Source of the DNA: Antedon bifida
Taxonomy: Eukaryota; Echinodermata; Crinoidea; Comatulida; Antedonidae
NCBI GenBank assembly: GCA_963402885.1
Contig: OY727100.1
Coordinates: 4,451,501 to 4,515,500 of the forward strand
Direction: 5' to 3'
DNA length: 64,000 nucleotides
Notes under the pieces: generated by a model
Databases searched by the model: none
The model's input: only the letters and a program-made list of their open reading frames with translations
Told to the model about the DNA's origin: nothing
Shown here: piece after piece, positions 42,568-54,632 of the stretch
How the letters are laid out: each line of letters opens with the position of its first letter
Position numbering within the stretch: the first letter of the stretch is position 1
Position numbers and translations under genes: made by a program

Positions 42568-42882
42568 TAAAGATGTATTGTCCCTCAAAAACATGAAAAA
42601 TGAAGATTAATTAAATTAGACTTTTAATAAAGTTAATCACTTCAGTAGAAAAAAAAAAGAAAAAAAATGTTTTCACAAAATAAATGGTTAAATTCAACCA
42701 AAACCCATTGGCTGGCAGCCAATTTGACCATTTTTTGCTTTAAATTACAGTTTTTTTCAGGTAAATACATTTTTTTTCGATCCAATTTTTGGTCAAAGTG
42801 GATAACTATTATGTTACATTAAAATGGCATACTCAACAAAGATTTTGTTAAGAATTATTTTTTCAGGGACAATACATCTTTA
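42568..42882 (+). mobile_element. MITE with ATTGTCC ends, full-length reference copy
   Basis: This 315 bp element begins TAAAGATGTATTGTCCCTC and ends GGGACAATACATCTTTA, an inverted terminal repeat with TA at each edge. Near its middle is the perfect palindrome ATTGGCTGGCAGCCAAT at 42707-42723. It has no coding capacity. Five further copies or parts occur in this window in both orientations. Confidence 0.85.
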
Positions 42883-43383
42883 AGCGAAATGAAAAGTTGA
42901 AGTCTAAATTACAACTTTTATATCGATGTGATCACTATCTGTCAAAGCCATCGATCAGATCAATATGAAAATGGGAGTGACCAAAAAGTGTCCAAACATC
43001 ACCAAAGTATACCAAATTTAACAAATTTCAGACAAAAACAAATAATGTATTAACTACAGCAATTCTATGGAAACTAATTTGCATAATAATGCAGCCACGG
43101 TGAATAAAATTGAAAATGCATCCTTGTTTGAAAGTTGTTTGAAACAAACATTGAATAGTAAGAATGTTTGTTTCAAACAATAGGTTATTATAATACAAAT
43201 TGTTTCTTTCCAATGAAATAATTATAGAGAACTTCCCATAATTATTGGGAGACTTCACAATGTATAAATTGGAAAAGTTAGATTAGATTCCTTTAAATTT
43301 AACTTGCATACATAAATCATTAATAAAACCAAATTTACAAGATTTCATTAGGAGTCGATTACATCGTATCTGATATTCACAAC

Positions 43384-43520
43384 ATATTCAATTCAATTCA
43401 ATTCAATTCAAAATTCTTTAATCATCCCACACGGGGCAATTCAAATAAAAAGGTCTGGATTAAAATGATCTTACAAAATATACAAAATATCACAATACAC
43501 AGTACAAAATAGATAATACA
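43384..43520 (-). mobile_element. LINE 3' end with (TTGAA)n tail
   Basis: On the minus strand, sequence containing TTGCCCCGTGTGGGATGATT and AAAGAATTTTGAATTG runs into TTGAATTGAATTGAATTG. This is the form of 3' UTR and pentamer tail typical of CR1/L2-like LINEs. No coding part was recognised. Confidence 0.55.
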
Positions 43521-44275
43521 GTATCTGCCTGACCAATAACCACCCATAATGGACTCTACCATTCGTAGATGGGAGAGAACAATGCTGGGTGGACTTGTTT
43601 CTGCAATACAATAGGTCTACAATGGAAGGTTGCATTGTTACTGTCGATTATACACCTTCAATTCCATTTTTTAAATTTTGTATTAGTATGAATTGAGTGT
43701 AGTTGATAGGAAAATAAATTTAATAATTTTTAATTTGTAGATTTATTTGTACTTTTATTTAATTCACGGAGAGAAACAACATACAGTTAAATGTCAAATA
43801 TTTTATAGTCTATATATTGGTTGTTCCCCTTTAGGTTTTAAACATGATTTTAAACCTAAAGGCACAGTTAGCATTCATTTGGACTTATACTGTTTTCTTA
43901 GTTTTCTCGCGTAAGTTGCCTGTCTGGGTATTCAAACTAAAACGTGAAAATTTATGATTACCAAATATTTATTATTTCTTTATTTATTTATTTTATTCAA
44001 TTTTCAGGCACAAAAATACATGACAACAAGACAGCGGTGCAGCACCCTGAGGATTGCCATGAGTGCAAAGCACTATCGAGATGGCTCTCCATATACTGCA
44101 CTTGAACATATAAGTAAACCATAAAAAGACAAAGATATAAAAATTTTAAAATTGCGAGTCATCAAGTTGAACAATCATTAAATGACAATGCCTTAATGTT
44201 TTCAACTTACTTTGGTCACCTTCCACGTCATACCGCTTTTAATTGAAATATTTACTTTGAATGTCTAAAACTTAC

Positions 44276-44468
44276 CATAGGGAGAACGTGGATAGAATGG
44301 GGTCGTCTCCTTTTGTGGAATCTCCTGAACTTTTCCGTACATTTCACTTGTAGATGCTTGGTAGAACCGTACTTTCTGATCAAGACCGCATGTCCGTACA
44401 GCGTCAAGAAGACGAAGTGTCCCAACACCATCTACGTTTGCTGTATATTCTCCCATATCAAAAGAAAC
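44276..44468 (-). CDS. GMDS: GDP-mannose 4,6-dehydratase, coding exon 5 (193 bp), catalytic core
   Basis: This is the longest exon found. It encodes 64 residues, starting [20 protein letters not shown] and ending with TPFYPRSPY, equal to about human residues 116-179, plus the first base of the next Gly codon. QASTSEMYG carries the family's catalytic Thr and Glu (human T155 and E157). The last full codon is the catalytic Tyr (human Y179) of the YxxxK motif. The Lys is in exon 6, so intron 5 separates the two. The acceptor is TATTACAG before GTTTCT, and the donor is GTAAGT after CTATG. The frame is intact. Confidence 0.97.
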
Positions 44469-47329
44469 CTGTAATACAAAAACAAGTATTATTTTTGTAT
44501 GTATTTAATGTATGCTCTCTAGGTCATTATATTAGGTGAATGAGGTAGATCCAATAATAATGTAGGCATATGTTATTTCTCCAGTATTACCAACAAAATA
44601 GTATACTGCCCTCTATATTCTAATCAAAAGTTTGAGAACTGTGGATTAGTATTTAGAGATAATCTTTAAACAGTAAGCTTCAAATAATTAAGAAACGCAA
44701 GTGAGAAATCCAAAGGCAAATTATGAGAGATGGAGATACAAATAAAAGAATTCAAAAACTAAATCAAAACGATAAAGTAAAACAGCCAGATATAAATTGC
44801 AGAGCTTTCAGGTAAAACTAGCAAAGTGATATGAACAAAATTACAAATACAATTACCACCAAATCATTCGCAATATGGTATGCATGACTGAATAGGGTAT
44901 GTGATTGTAACACACAATGTTATACCTTATTACTTATTACAAAAAAATAACAATAACAAATAGAACGAAAGTTTTTATTACGGCATTTGACTTTTTTTGG
45001 GCCAGCCCATGGATGTCCAGTTTTGGTCAAACTGTATTTGTTTGACCGAACATAATATGCTGCTAGGTGATTTTTGTCTAACTAACTAAAAACAACAATA
45101 CATTGATGTACCCTTTTCACATCGCCTACAAAGAAAAATGGAGGCACTCTGGAGGTTGCACATACTGAAGCTTTAACACAAGCATTTAATTGTTTGGGGT
45201 GATTTAAAAATCAAACAGCTCCGGAGTTTGAAACATTGGGGTTAAACAACTGACTGATTCCAGGAACTCAATGTGAATGGTATCAACCCTAAACGCTGGC
45301 ATACAGTTTATACAAACAATATACAACAGTATTCTTACATACAGTAATCTTTTTATTGCCAAACAACATGTTTAATGTGAAGGGGTATGGGATTAAATGT
45401 GCTTTAAAAGCTATGTTTAAACGGAAAACATCAATTTTATCTACTGTTATTATTTATTGATATAAAAAAAATATAGCAAAAAAAACCGAAACACAATTAA
45501 CTTTAACACTTTCCATAAAGTCTATATAGTCAAGAGGCTCTCCAAACAGTCAAGAGACTATCCACCGGTCCTCACATATAACCTTACATCAAATCATGCC
45601 ACATTTAGACAAGTACCATTTATGCTAAGGCATACATCTGGGTTCAAACTAATAATATACAGTAAATACATTTTGGACAAACTCAGAACGCTGTACAGCT
45701 ATGTAGGCTTTCTTGTGTTTTTTGTTTCTTTCCTCTCACTCACTTGACCGTTTATTGTTGAACCATTAAAAATCAGGTTGCCAAAATATTGACTTTGTAC
45801 TAACAATCACCAGACATCAAATAAAAATACTAATTTTGCCAAATTTAGGATGGGATATACAAAACTGTATCCTATGGAGGGTGGGTTTAAACAAGTACCC
45901 TTGTTAAGCGTACATCAGGGTTCAAATTCCAATTAACACATTATTAATGTTTCCACATGTTTTTCAAGTTGTCAATAACATCATTACCCATATGTTAATC
46001 CTCGTATTACGGTATTTCTATCAAGGAAGTGGTCTGTAAAGAAATAATTTAACACCGGAACTTAGTTGAGTGTCTTAGTAATCAAATACCAGGGACCATC
46101 TTTATATACTCTAAAGGTTTATAATTTAATTAAGCAATACGTCGAAATGTCGTTAAACTTAATCTAAATAACATAAATTATGGAAAACATGTATTTAACA
46201 GTATTAGGTTATATAATTTTTCAGATTGCTGACAATGAATAAACAGATACCTTGAATTTTTGTTATGTCATTCAAGTATTTATTTTAAAGTCGTTTCTGT
46301 ATTAATTGTTGAGTAGATCCTTTGATATAATTAAATTTTATTTCCAATGATTTATGTTTGTTTAGCCGCAATGATATAAATCGTTTGTCAGTTCAAATTA
46401 TAGTATTTGCATGTTGTTTGTCGTTACCAATATCCCATAGAAAAACGCATACGTATTATAAGAAATATAATGACTTTAGCACACATCCGATAGTGTGTAT
46501 TTATCCGATAAGAATTAAAGCCAGGGTTTCTCATTACGTGGCTTGAACAAAATTTTGATAATGAAAAAGATTTGAACACATAATACTGGATTGGTACTGT
46601 AAGCATTGGTTTAGGGAAAGGAAAGACTTATCATTAATAGAATTTACTAATAGGAAAACGATTAAAATTTGAATTGACATAATGTGAATTGGAAATATCT
46701 GGCGTATGATATGGTATGTTCACACAGTGTCACTACAAGCAGATATAATTACAGTAAAACCACTATTTAAGGGGACAAATTCTGGACCAAAGAAATTATA
46801 GGGTGTAATAATATTGGAGGTTTGAACGCAGTGTAGTGTTAAAGCATATTCTTCATTGTTTAATGAGAAAGTTGGTTTATTTTTGAGACTATAGTCTTAT
46901 TTCTTTCTAAAGGTAATTTTCTGGCATTATTTCACTCACATCTATTTCATTACTGTATACCTGCACCACCTAACACCTACACTAATAGCATCAAATGTCT
47001 ATATAAACTTTGAGACACTGATATCCGATTATCTTCAATGTTAGGTTCAGGCTCAAACAAAGCTAATCAGTGGTCGATCATGACCTTAAAGATAGTCTGG
47101 CTAAGAGGTGCCGAAGACCACACCCACCAAATAGGTACAGTTCTAGTGCTAGAACAAGACTTAAAAATGGAGGTCCAGTGTATAAATTAGGCTTGTCACT
47201 GTGCACTCTTGTGTGTACTTGAAACCAGTGAATCTCTAGGGAGAGATAAAAGTTGTTGTATGTGTAACAAGTTCACTGTGCTTTGACACCGAGTTTTATC
47301 GTATAAAAGCACGATATAAATATAATATA

Positions 47330-47725
47330 ATATAAATATACGAATTTGTAAAGCGCCAATTCCAGCAACAAGTGATCAAAGGCACTGTGGACTTAGATGT
47401 TACATCTTTTCAACAACATTCTTCTCCCCTAAGGGTCACATCGTGTCATCGCCAGCCAACTACGGCGCCACTACGTCTGTCCACGACAGTGTGTGTGTGT
47501 GTGAACTAGTATACCGGGGTAACCCCTACTCGTCTCGAAAGATGTACTAGGTTCTTTAAAGTGCACACGAGCAATATGCATACACTGGACCTACAGTTTA
47601 TAGTCCTTATCCGAGAAGACTTGTTCTACCACCAGAACCATGGAGCGAGTGAGCCTCGAACCCTTGCCGATGTTATGGCTATGGATTACGGTTCCACTGT
47701 CTTAACTGCTCGGCCACACTCATAT
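47330..47725 (-). mobile_element. tRNA-Leu-like SINE
   Basis: On the minus strand the head reads GAGTGTGGCCGAGCAGTTAA, with A-box-like TGGCCGAGCAG, and later GGGTTCGAGGC as a B-box, resembling a tRNA-Leu gene. The body contains a CA/GT run at about 47488-47500 and the motif GAACCTAGTACATCTTTCGA, shared with the fragment at 58121. The distal end reads GGCGCTTTACAAATTCG. It is a pol III-type retroposon in intron 4. Confidence 0.72.
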
Positions 47726-47826
47726 ATATACATATAAATCCATTCGGGTAGCTATGTTAGGGCAGCAACTTTTGGCAAAAAAAATGTATTTTTTAAACCA
47801 ATTTCACAAACAGGTCTATCAGAATT

Positions 47827-47940
47827 ATTATTATTATTACATTTATTTACCCAGGGTAGCCCAAACAGTTAAAAACTGGTTTCCATTGGGGCCCGGCATT
47901 TTACGTTATTTGAGGGTAACGTAGCTCCTCTCATTTTGAA
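47827..47940 (+). mobile_element. SINE-like fragment
   Basis: TTATTATTACATTTATTTAC, then CCAGGGTAGCCCAAACAGTT and TCCATTGGGGCCCGGCATTT, form a block that stands out in base composition and has the poly(ATT) edge of a retroposon tail. No second copy was seen in this window. Confidence 0.35.
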
Positions 47941-49205
47941 CACAGTAAGGTCTTAATTGTACTTAATGCATTGTATCATACAAATTGGATTTAAAAACAC
48001 TTACAGATTACACTAATTAGATGGTGCACATCGATTTGACAAGAAACTGTTAAAGTTAAAGTTATCAATAACATTTGTTTCCTCTCTGACGCAGGTGTAA
48101 TGACCTTGTAAACGTACTCTAGAACGTTGCAAAATTACCTCCATCCCATTATGTTAACACTAATCTATAGAATTCATAGTATCTATTAGATAGTTGCTAT
48201 TAAAATGATCGTTTCCATATCCCCTATCAATCCATACATTAAATCATTCCGCAACACTCCACTCTCATGTTCTCAATAAATCTGTTCATTGCACACACAA
48301 ATAAATCTTCACTCTGTGTAGAGTAGGCTTATCATCCTAATCTGTTAGGATAAAAATTGCAATGTAAAGTATGTGTATGAGAGAAACTATTAACCGTCTA
48401 CTGAAATAATCAATAATGGGAAGTGAACGTGAACAGTTTTTGAAGTATTTGTATTAATATAATAACAATTATTATTGTCATTTATTATTATCCTAGCGCT
48501 TGAATAAATGTACTATTAGTGATTATTAAGATAAGTATAATAAATAAATGAATAATATAAATATAATAATAAATATGAAAATTTATTTTACATTATATTT
48601 GTTAGCCTGTAATGTAAAATTAATTGTAGTAGTATACACGATAAACTTCCAGAGACTATTTCTTAATCTTTCTTCTTCATTAATTTTCATTATTCAACAA
48701 GATCACATATAATGTACAAATATTGGACAAAACAACACTCTATATTTCGTTTGCAATGCTGTGGAATCCCATATCATTCACGGATTTTAACAAAAACTGA
48801 ATTTTAAAAGGAAATGAATGAATATAATTTGTTTATTTATTTGAGAGAAAGTTTTAGCAAGAAAAAAATATGTTTTATGTATATCATTATATTATATATA
48901 ATCAATGTTTGGGCTTAACTTTATTAGTTTTGTTTAGCCTTTCTCATGATATATATATTATGTTGTTTTTGTTTACCATGTTTATGATTTATTTTGGGTA
49001 AATAAAAGAAAGAAATGGCTTGTGAAACATTCAAAATAACTTTAAACACATGTCCCTTTGTATGTGCGGTTCTTATTTGTTTCATGATGCCATCAATCCT
49101 GTTATCGTTTAACCACAACACCACAATTGTGAAAAACAATGCCTTATACGGAGAGGTGGCATGATGTGCAGTGCCAGTCGCAAATTGTAATGAATGCGCA
49201 ATCAC

Positions 49206-49315
49206 CTTAACATGGCTCTGTGCACCTAGATTATAGATTTCGTCTGGCTGCACTTGGCTAATGATCTTCACAAGACATGTACTATCTGTCAAATCACCAT
49301 AATGAAGCTTCATAG
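49206..49315 (-). CDS. GMDS: GDP-mannose 4,6-dehydratase, coding exon 4 (110 bp)
   Basis: The exon completes an Ala codon and then encodes 36 residues starting MKLHYGDLTDSTCLVKII and ending with NLGAQSHVK, matching about human residues 80-115. HYGDLTDS and NLGAQSHV are highly conserved GMD blocks that line the cofactor and substrate pocket in the known family. The acceptor is TTCTACAG before CTATGAAG, and the donor is GTGATT after GTTAAG. The end is phase 0 and joins GTT of exon 5. A longer open frame here (48924-49442) runs into both introns and is not the real coding limit. Confidence 0.96.
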
Positions 49316-50709
49316 CTGTAGAAGATAAAATCCACACATGATTTTTAGTATACAAATAATGAATGAAACGGGAGTTCAGTGTGTCAATATTTGTTATTAT
49401 TGTTTTAAAAAATAGGCCGGCGATGTTGGATTTTACGTTCAAAATTACATTAATGGTCGTAAATTTTTTTCGTATGAGAAAAAGTTTTATTTTTGCGAAA
49501 AATAGTACTATTGAAAGACTGTTAAATAGTGCGTACTATTGTATGCCATGTGACCCATAATTGTCCAATCAAATCACAGGAATGTATTCATGTATTTTGT
49601 TATTACATGTATTAAGAATACCATAATGCATTTCATCCAACATGAGAAAAAAAAATTAAGGTTTAATACTGTTCTACGACACTCACACTAAAATAATTTC
49701 CGTAATATTTTATGAGAAAAAACATTGTTTAAAGTAGAACAAAGCATTAGAGTGGGTTGTGTATGTTGACGCCTTGCAATAGATGAATACAATAATAAAG
49801 CGTTGTAACCAGTGATTCTAAAGTGATCTTACAAACTTACTATTAAATGAATTGAAATATAAACAAATTTGTAACAGAGATTAACAAATAGTTACATTTA
49901 AATTTAGTCTGAAATAAATATTTAAATTTTAATATTAAACATGAAAAAAGACACAACTCCACTCATGAATTAACCTCTTTGTTTTCCGCCTGCAAATTTT
50001 GTAATATGGTTAACTTCAAATATCACAATGTACACACTTGTACTGATATTATTAACAAACTATAATTTAATTTAAAATTAGTTTGAAATAAATATTTAAA
50101 TTTTAATATTAAATGTGAAATAAGATAAGTTGTAAACAGATAAAATGTCCAATTCACAACATCAATTATTTATTTAGTGTAAAAATATTCTAAACTTAAT
50201 TATATTTTTACGTGACAAAACACAAACAAAAGCAATATATTTTTAGACAACTTATGATTATAAAAGTTTGCTATTAAATAGAAATTTTTTTTTTAATACT
50301 GTATATAAATGTATTAAAATATGTTTAAAAATATTAAAAATGTAATGAATAATATAAGAATATAAATAATATTTTAATAATTGAATGGGAAGAATATTTT
50401 ATGAGCTTATGACCATGTTAAGATTATTCTACTGCAGAATTACTGCAGTAACTACATTGTTTATGATTAGGCCATTCAAAAAAATCTTGCTAAATGGAAG
50501 GAGAAAAAACAGTAAAGAAAAAAAATTATGAATACTTTTTACATGCCTTTACATAGAGGTATAGTGTAAGAAAAGTACAAACAAATCATAATTTATGTTC
50601 AAATGGTGCCTGCTTATAATACAAAATGCAACAGATTTTTGACATGAAAAATAGAAAACCAATATAGGTCTACTTATGTCCATATACAGTAAGAAGGATG
50701 CAATGCTCT

Positions 50710-50859
50710 TAAGCTCTGTCTACACTATCAAATTAAAATTGACAAAAACAGTGTGATGTGCCCAAATATGATAGTTATATGCCCAAATATAGTAGTGATA
50801 TGACATCATCATGTCCATATTTTTGTCACATAAAATTTGATAGTGTAGACAGAGCTTTA
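50710..50859. mobile_element. Palindromic MITE, GCTCTGTC family, copy E
   Basis: The copy begins TAAGCTCTGTCTACACTATC and ends GATAGTGTAGACAGAGCTTT with a final A, giving a TA at both edges. The interior carries GTGATGTGCCCAAATATG. It is non-coding and lies in intron 3. Confidence 0.85.
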
Positions 50860-51336
50860 TAATTATCATTATTGCTTTTTATTTAAAAAAAACATTAAGA
50901 TGGAAACAATAAAACAAGAAGCAATTAAATAAGAAATATTTAAAGAATTTATTTTAGTAAAAAAAAAACTAAATTATGACCAATTACAAAAGACCTACAG
51001 TTATACTTTGTAAAAAAACTTTGATTTATTTTGCTAAACGCCGCTGTCAGATGACATCCGGTGGTATAAAGATGCTTTGTTGGTTTTTAATAGGTGACCA
51101 GGTGTGAAATGCACTTAGCCTACATAATACCTAGAAGTCATTTTCATAAATACTGAATATTTAATTGATCTTCATTTACAACAGAGGCATTATCGAGAAA
51201 TCTGTTTGATAATAAAACAAAAAAGTAAAAGTAATAATGTAGCACAGATAAATTATTAATCCTAATTTAATACCCTAACCAAATAATTAATAAACAAAAT
51301 AATGTAAGCCTAAAAATCTTTACAAATATAATGTAC

Positions 51337-51652
51337 TTGACAATTGTATGACACACTATATGACCCCTGGGAGAGGTGCATCATTTGTCCTATGTGCGTC
51401 ATACCTTATGAATACCATGACGCACCCCTGCATTAAAAAAGTAACTTACATTTAGGTGACTATGACGCACCCATTTTTGACGCATTGTTCATGGTAAAAT
51501 GACGGACATTGACACACTATTGTTCATTGATGTGACATACTATCTAGGTATTTTTTTACGCATCCCTGTATCAATACGTATTTGTAAATGATGCATCTAC
51601 TGTATGACCTCTCCCAGGGGTTGTAGGCTATAGTGGGTCATACAATTGACAA
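51337..51652. mobile_element. 316 bp inverted-repeat element (GACGCACC family)
   Basis: The left end TTGACAATTGTATGAC is the inverse of the right end GTCATACAATTGACAA. Inside them, TATGACCCCTGGGAGAGG pairs with CCTCTCCCAGGGGTTGTA. The interior has several GACGCACCC and GACGCAT motifs. It has no coding capacity. A second copy begins near 63893. Confidence 0.8.
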
Positions 51653-51984
51653 TCATAACAAATCAAATTTAATTAAATTAAATAAACAATTAAGCACTGT
51701 ACAAAAATTTAAAATAGAAATAAAAACAATTTATAGAAAACAGAAATCACCTACTGTATACTAGTTAAATGCAAAATTGACATTTTCTAATTGTCAACAA
51801 AACAATTTGAAGTAAACAAAATTGACTGGAGAACGATCAGCTCAAATAAGCATTTCAAAAAAGTTAATTATTTCTCTTATATAACGAACAAAATTGAAAT
51901 TGAATTTCTATTTTTCTAAAGAAAATGTAAAAATTTTGAAACAGTATACTGTAGATTAGTGGAAATCTGTCAGAATGAGCAAAA

Positions 51985-52066
51985 CCTTCATAACCATGAG
52001 ATTTGAACTTGGAATCTTCTGCTTGATATGCTGACATCCTACCATTATACCACTTGGGCTTTCATA
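51985..52066 (-). mobile_element. tRNA-like SINE head or tRNA relic
   Basis: The minus strand reads GCCCAAGTGGTATAATGGTA, then GGATGTCAGCATATC and AAGTTCAAATCTCATGG. An A-box-like AGTGGTATAATGG and B-box-like AGTTCAAATCT are correctly ordered. The acceptor stem does not pair, so this is not a functional tRNA gene. Confidence 0.6.
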
Positions 52067-53557
52067 GTATGGTCTTTAACACTCTCAGCATGGTACGATG
52101 GAACAACACTAGGTCTAAATTGCATGCATGCATAACCAAGATATAATAAACTATATATTTTTTACTAGAGTAAAACCTGAGAATGAGATGGTCCAAATTG
52201 ACTGGAAAAAATTCAGGTCAAATTATGGTTAAAAAAAAGTTGACAGTGGAATAACGTCATTATTTAAATGACAGACCAGTTGTCATACTCATGTAGATGC
52301 CTAATGCATACAAACAATGTTAATAAATGATAGCATATGGTCCTTGATATTTACATTAACTACACAGATAGCGGCTGGTAATATTTTGGACAGAAATAGC
52401 ATACAAATTAAATAATCTCAAAATTTATGATTTTATTAAATTGCGAAAATGAATAAATGTATCAGGCAGATATAAAATATTAATTATTCATTTTGTTTTT
52501 AATATAATTCAGTATCATCAGAATACATTAGGTTTTGTTAACATTCTTGTTCATTGTTTATACCGTATAAATAATGTTACAATATCTGTTAATTTTTTTT
52601 TTAATCTAAACAATCGGACATAATAAATTTAGCCAATTCTGGTTTCTCAAGATTCAATTTATTGTCACATAATATTACATATGCATATGAAAAAAAAGAG
52701 TTGGTTTTAACTTTGCATTGTAATAAGGTTGATAGTAGTACTTTATAGAAAAAATGGAGTTTATTTGATGATAATCATGGGGTTTTCGACCAAACATTTA
52801 CATGTTTAGAACATTCCAGCAACCAAGATAAAGTATTATCTTAAAGGCTTTTTATTACTGTACTTCTCAATTACAAACATTTTATTCAGCCATTTTGTAA
52901 ATTACAGTTTGCATAAAAAACGGATTAATATGGTTTTTAAAGAATTTAATTTTTAATAGGTTTGTGCATACAGATTGTACAGAGTTTTAACTAGTATTAT
53001 TAAACACTTTTTAATTATGAATACTTTTTAATAGAGGGTAAGATTTTACTAACCTTCTTAATTACGAATGCCTCTCAGATCGAAGGGTACAAAATGAGAA
53101 AGTCATACAGTTCTAAAAATAATTTTTTTATCTTTCAGTGGTCAGCACTTCAAATATTGTTGTCCTATTCTATTTCTATTAAACATAATTAAGAAATATA
53201 CTGTATAGATTACTACTTTATACTATAGAGAATGGTAATGTAATAAATGACATTTAGCACCAACTATCAAATCATCATATCTCAGCTTATGATACATATC
53301 AACCAGCAAACAGTAATAACGATGTTTAGGTACCAAAAAGGGGTTTAGTTGATATCACTAGCATAACATAAGATTTAAATTAACATTACAGAGTTAAGGC
53401 ACTTTGGGTAGATGGTGTATGGTTACTGTACGTTAAATAATGTTGTGCTGATGAATAACATTAACTGATGCTGGTCATAAACACAAACACGTTTTCATAG
53501 ATAAGAATAATAAGAATGTTGGAGTAAAGACAAAAATATTGTCATAAGGAATGAAAT

Positions 53558-53622
53558 GATAAATTCAACATTTTCTTTATTTTGGCCCTAATGGCTACCC
53601 ATAGCGTGTGTTGTGTTACATG
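53558..53622 (+). repeat. 65 bp direct repeat, left copy
   Basis: GATAAATTCAACATTTTCTT, then TATTTTGGCCCTAATGGCTA and CCCATAGCGTGTGTTG. It matches 54422-54486 with a few substitutions and no gap. Confidence 0.85.
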
Positions 53623-53735
53623 CTACCCATAGGGTGTGTTCGAGCACAACAATTATCCGTGCTAGTACCGGTTAATTCCCAGATTATTATTATTTGCACA
53701 TAAATGAGACATTTTTGTAAAATATATAACATTTT

Positions 53736-53955
53736 CTACATTAGCTGGCGATAGTAACTACATAAGCTGGGAGGCAATTTTCGTTACTACATAAGCTGTT
53801 GACTGTTTCTACATTAGCTGGTGTTGATTTTTATTTACTAAATAAGCTGTTGGTGTTTCTACATAAGCTGGAGGTTTTACTACATAAGCGGTGGGTTGTT
53901 CTACATTAACGGTTGTTTCGACATTAGCTGGCGTTTTCTACATTAACGGTTGTAA
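53736..53955 (+). repeat. Cluster of about ten CTACATWAGCTG motifs
   Basis: CTACATTAGCTGG, CTACATAAGCTGT, CTAAATAAGCTGT, CTACATAAGCGGT and CTACATTAACGGT variants recur at irregular spacing across 220 bp, separated by different GT-rich sequence. It is not a simple uniform tandem array. Confidence 0.8.
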
Positions 53956-54421
53956 CAAGGCCTACTAATTATGGGAAGACAACAAAAACAGTCCTACCAG
54001 CAGTAAATAGACGAAACTAGACGGAATAGCACGGTGTTTAAAACAATGAAGATTGGCAAGATTCGGTGTATACCGTAACGTTCCATAAATTATGACACAC
54101 GTGTATCAAACAAATGGTAATTTACAAAAATGAATTTTCTGTATCATAAAAAAAATTAAGACTGTATCATCGATCGCGTGGATCAGCCTGTGGAAATTTG
54201 TAAACAAAGCATGCGATGATGGGCTACATTACGATTACGACTTCCGGTAAAAAAATGTACACGGTTGTGGAGAACATGCAATTTACCCTCGAATGGGTGT
54301 ACCACCCGCAGCGTAAAACCAGGTGACTACCGGTTACAGTACACGGTTAATAACACGGTGTGTCGCTTGAACGCACCCATTGACAGCTTCCATTTCTTTC
54401 ACAATAGATTTTTCACTGTAC

Positions 54422-54486
54422 GATAAATTCAACATTTCCTTTATTTTGGCCCTAATGGCTGCCCATAGTGTGTGTTTTATTACATG
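54422..54486 (+). repeat. 65 bp direct repeat, right copy
   Basis: GATAAATTCAACATTTCCTT, then TATTTTGGCCCTAATGGCTG and CCCATAGTGTGTGTTT. The pair brackets about 800 bp and ends 59 bp from exon 3. Confidence 0.85.
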
Positions 54487-54544
54487 TGTTGGCATAATTA
54501 AAATATTTTTCACCGTACTCCACTGATTATTGTAGCCTACTAAC

Positions 54545-54632
54545 CTCCAGATTTGTGTGTAGCAGGATCTTTGTACAAGTGTTGGATTCGGCCTGTGTTG
54601 AAGGAACTAGATCGCCGTATAATACCATGAAC
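54545..54632 (-). CDS. GMDS: GDP-mannose 4,6-dehydratase, coding exon 3 (88 bp)
   Basis: The exon encodes [20 protein letters not shown] and nine more residues, corresponding to about human residues 50-78. The [10 protein letters not shown] block is the family signature around the NADP-binding arginine and the subunit interface. On the minus strand the acceptor is ATCAACAG before GTTCATGG and the donor is GTTAGT after TCTGGAG. The exon starts in phase 0 and leaves one base (G), which joins CT from exon 4 to make an Ala codon, so the reading frame carries through. No stop or frameshift is present. Confidence 0.95.

Larger units (their letters stand above)
44469..49205 (-). other. GMDS intron 4
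   Basis: The intron has donor GTGATT and acceptor TATTACAG, phase 0. It contains a tRNA-Leu-like SINE (47330-47725), another SINE-like block (47827-47940) and a GTGTCCCC-type fragment. I see no coding sequence on either strand. Confidence 0.9.
49316..54544 (-). other. GMDS intron 3
   Basis: The intron has donor GTTAGT and acceptor TTCTACAG and interrupts an Ala codon. It contains the CTACATAAGCTG cluster bounded by two 65 bp direct repeats, a tRNA-like SINE head, a 316 bp inverted-repeat element, and one GCTCTGTC-type MITE. Confidence 0.9.

Noticed and set aside
48924-49442. 172-codon minus-strand open frame as a single gene
   Set aside because: Only 49206-49315 is GMD-like; the ends are intron read-through past a clear donor and acceptor.
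51985-52066. Functional tRNA gene
   Set aside because: Internal promoter boxes are present but the acceptor and anticodon stems do not pair; it is better explained as a SINE head or relic.
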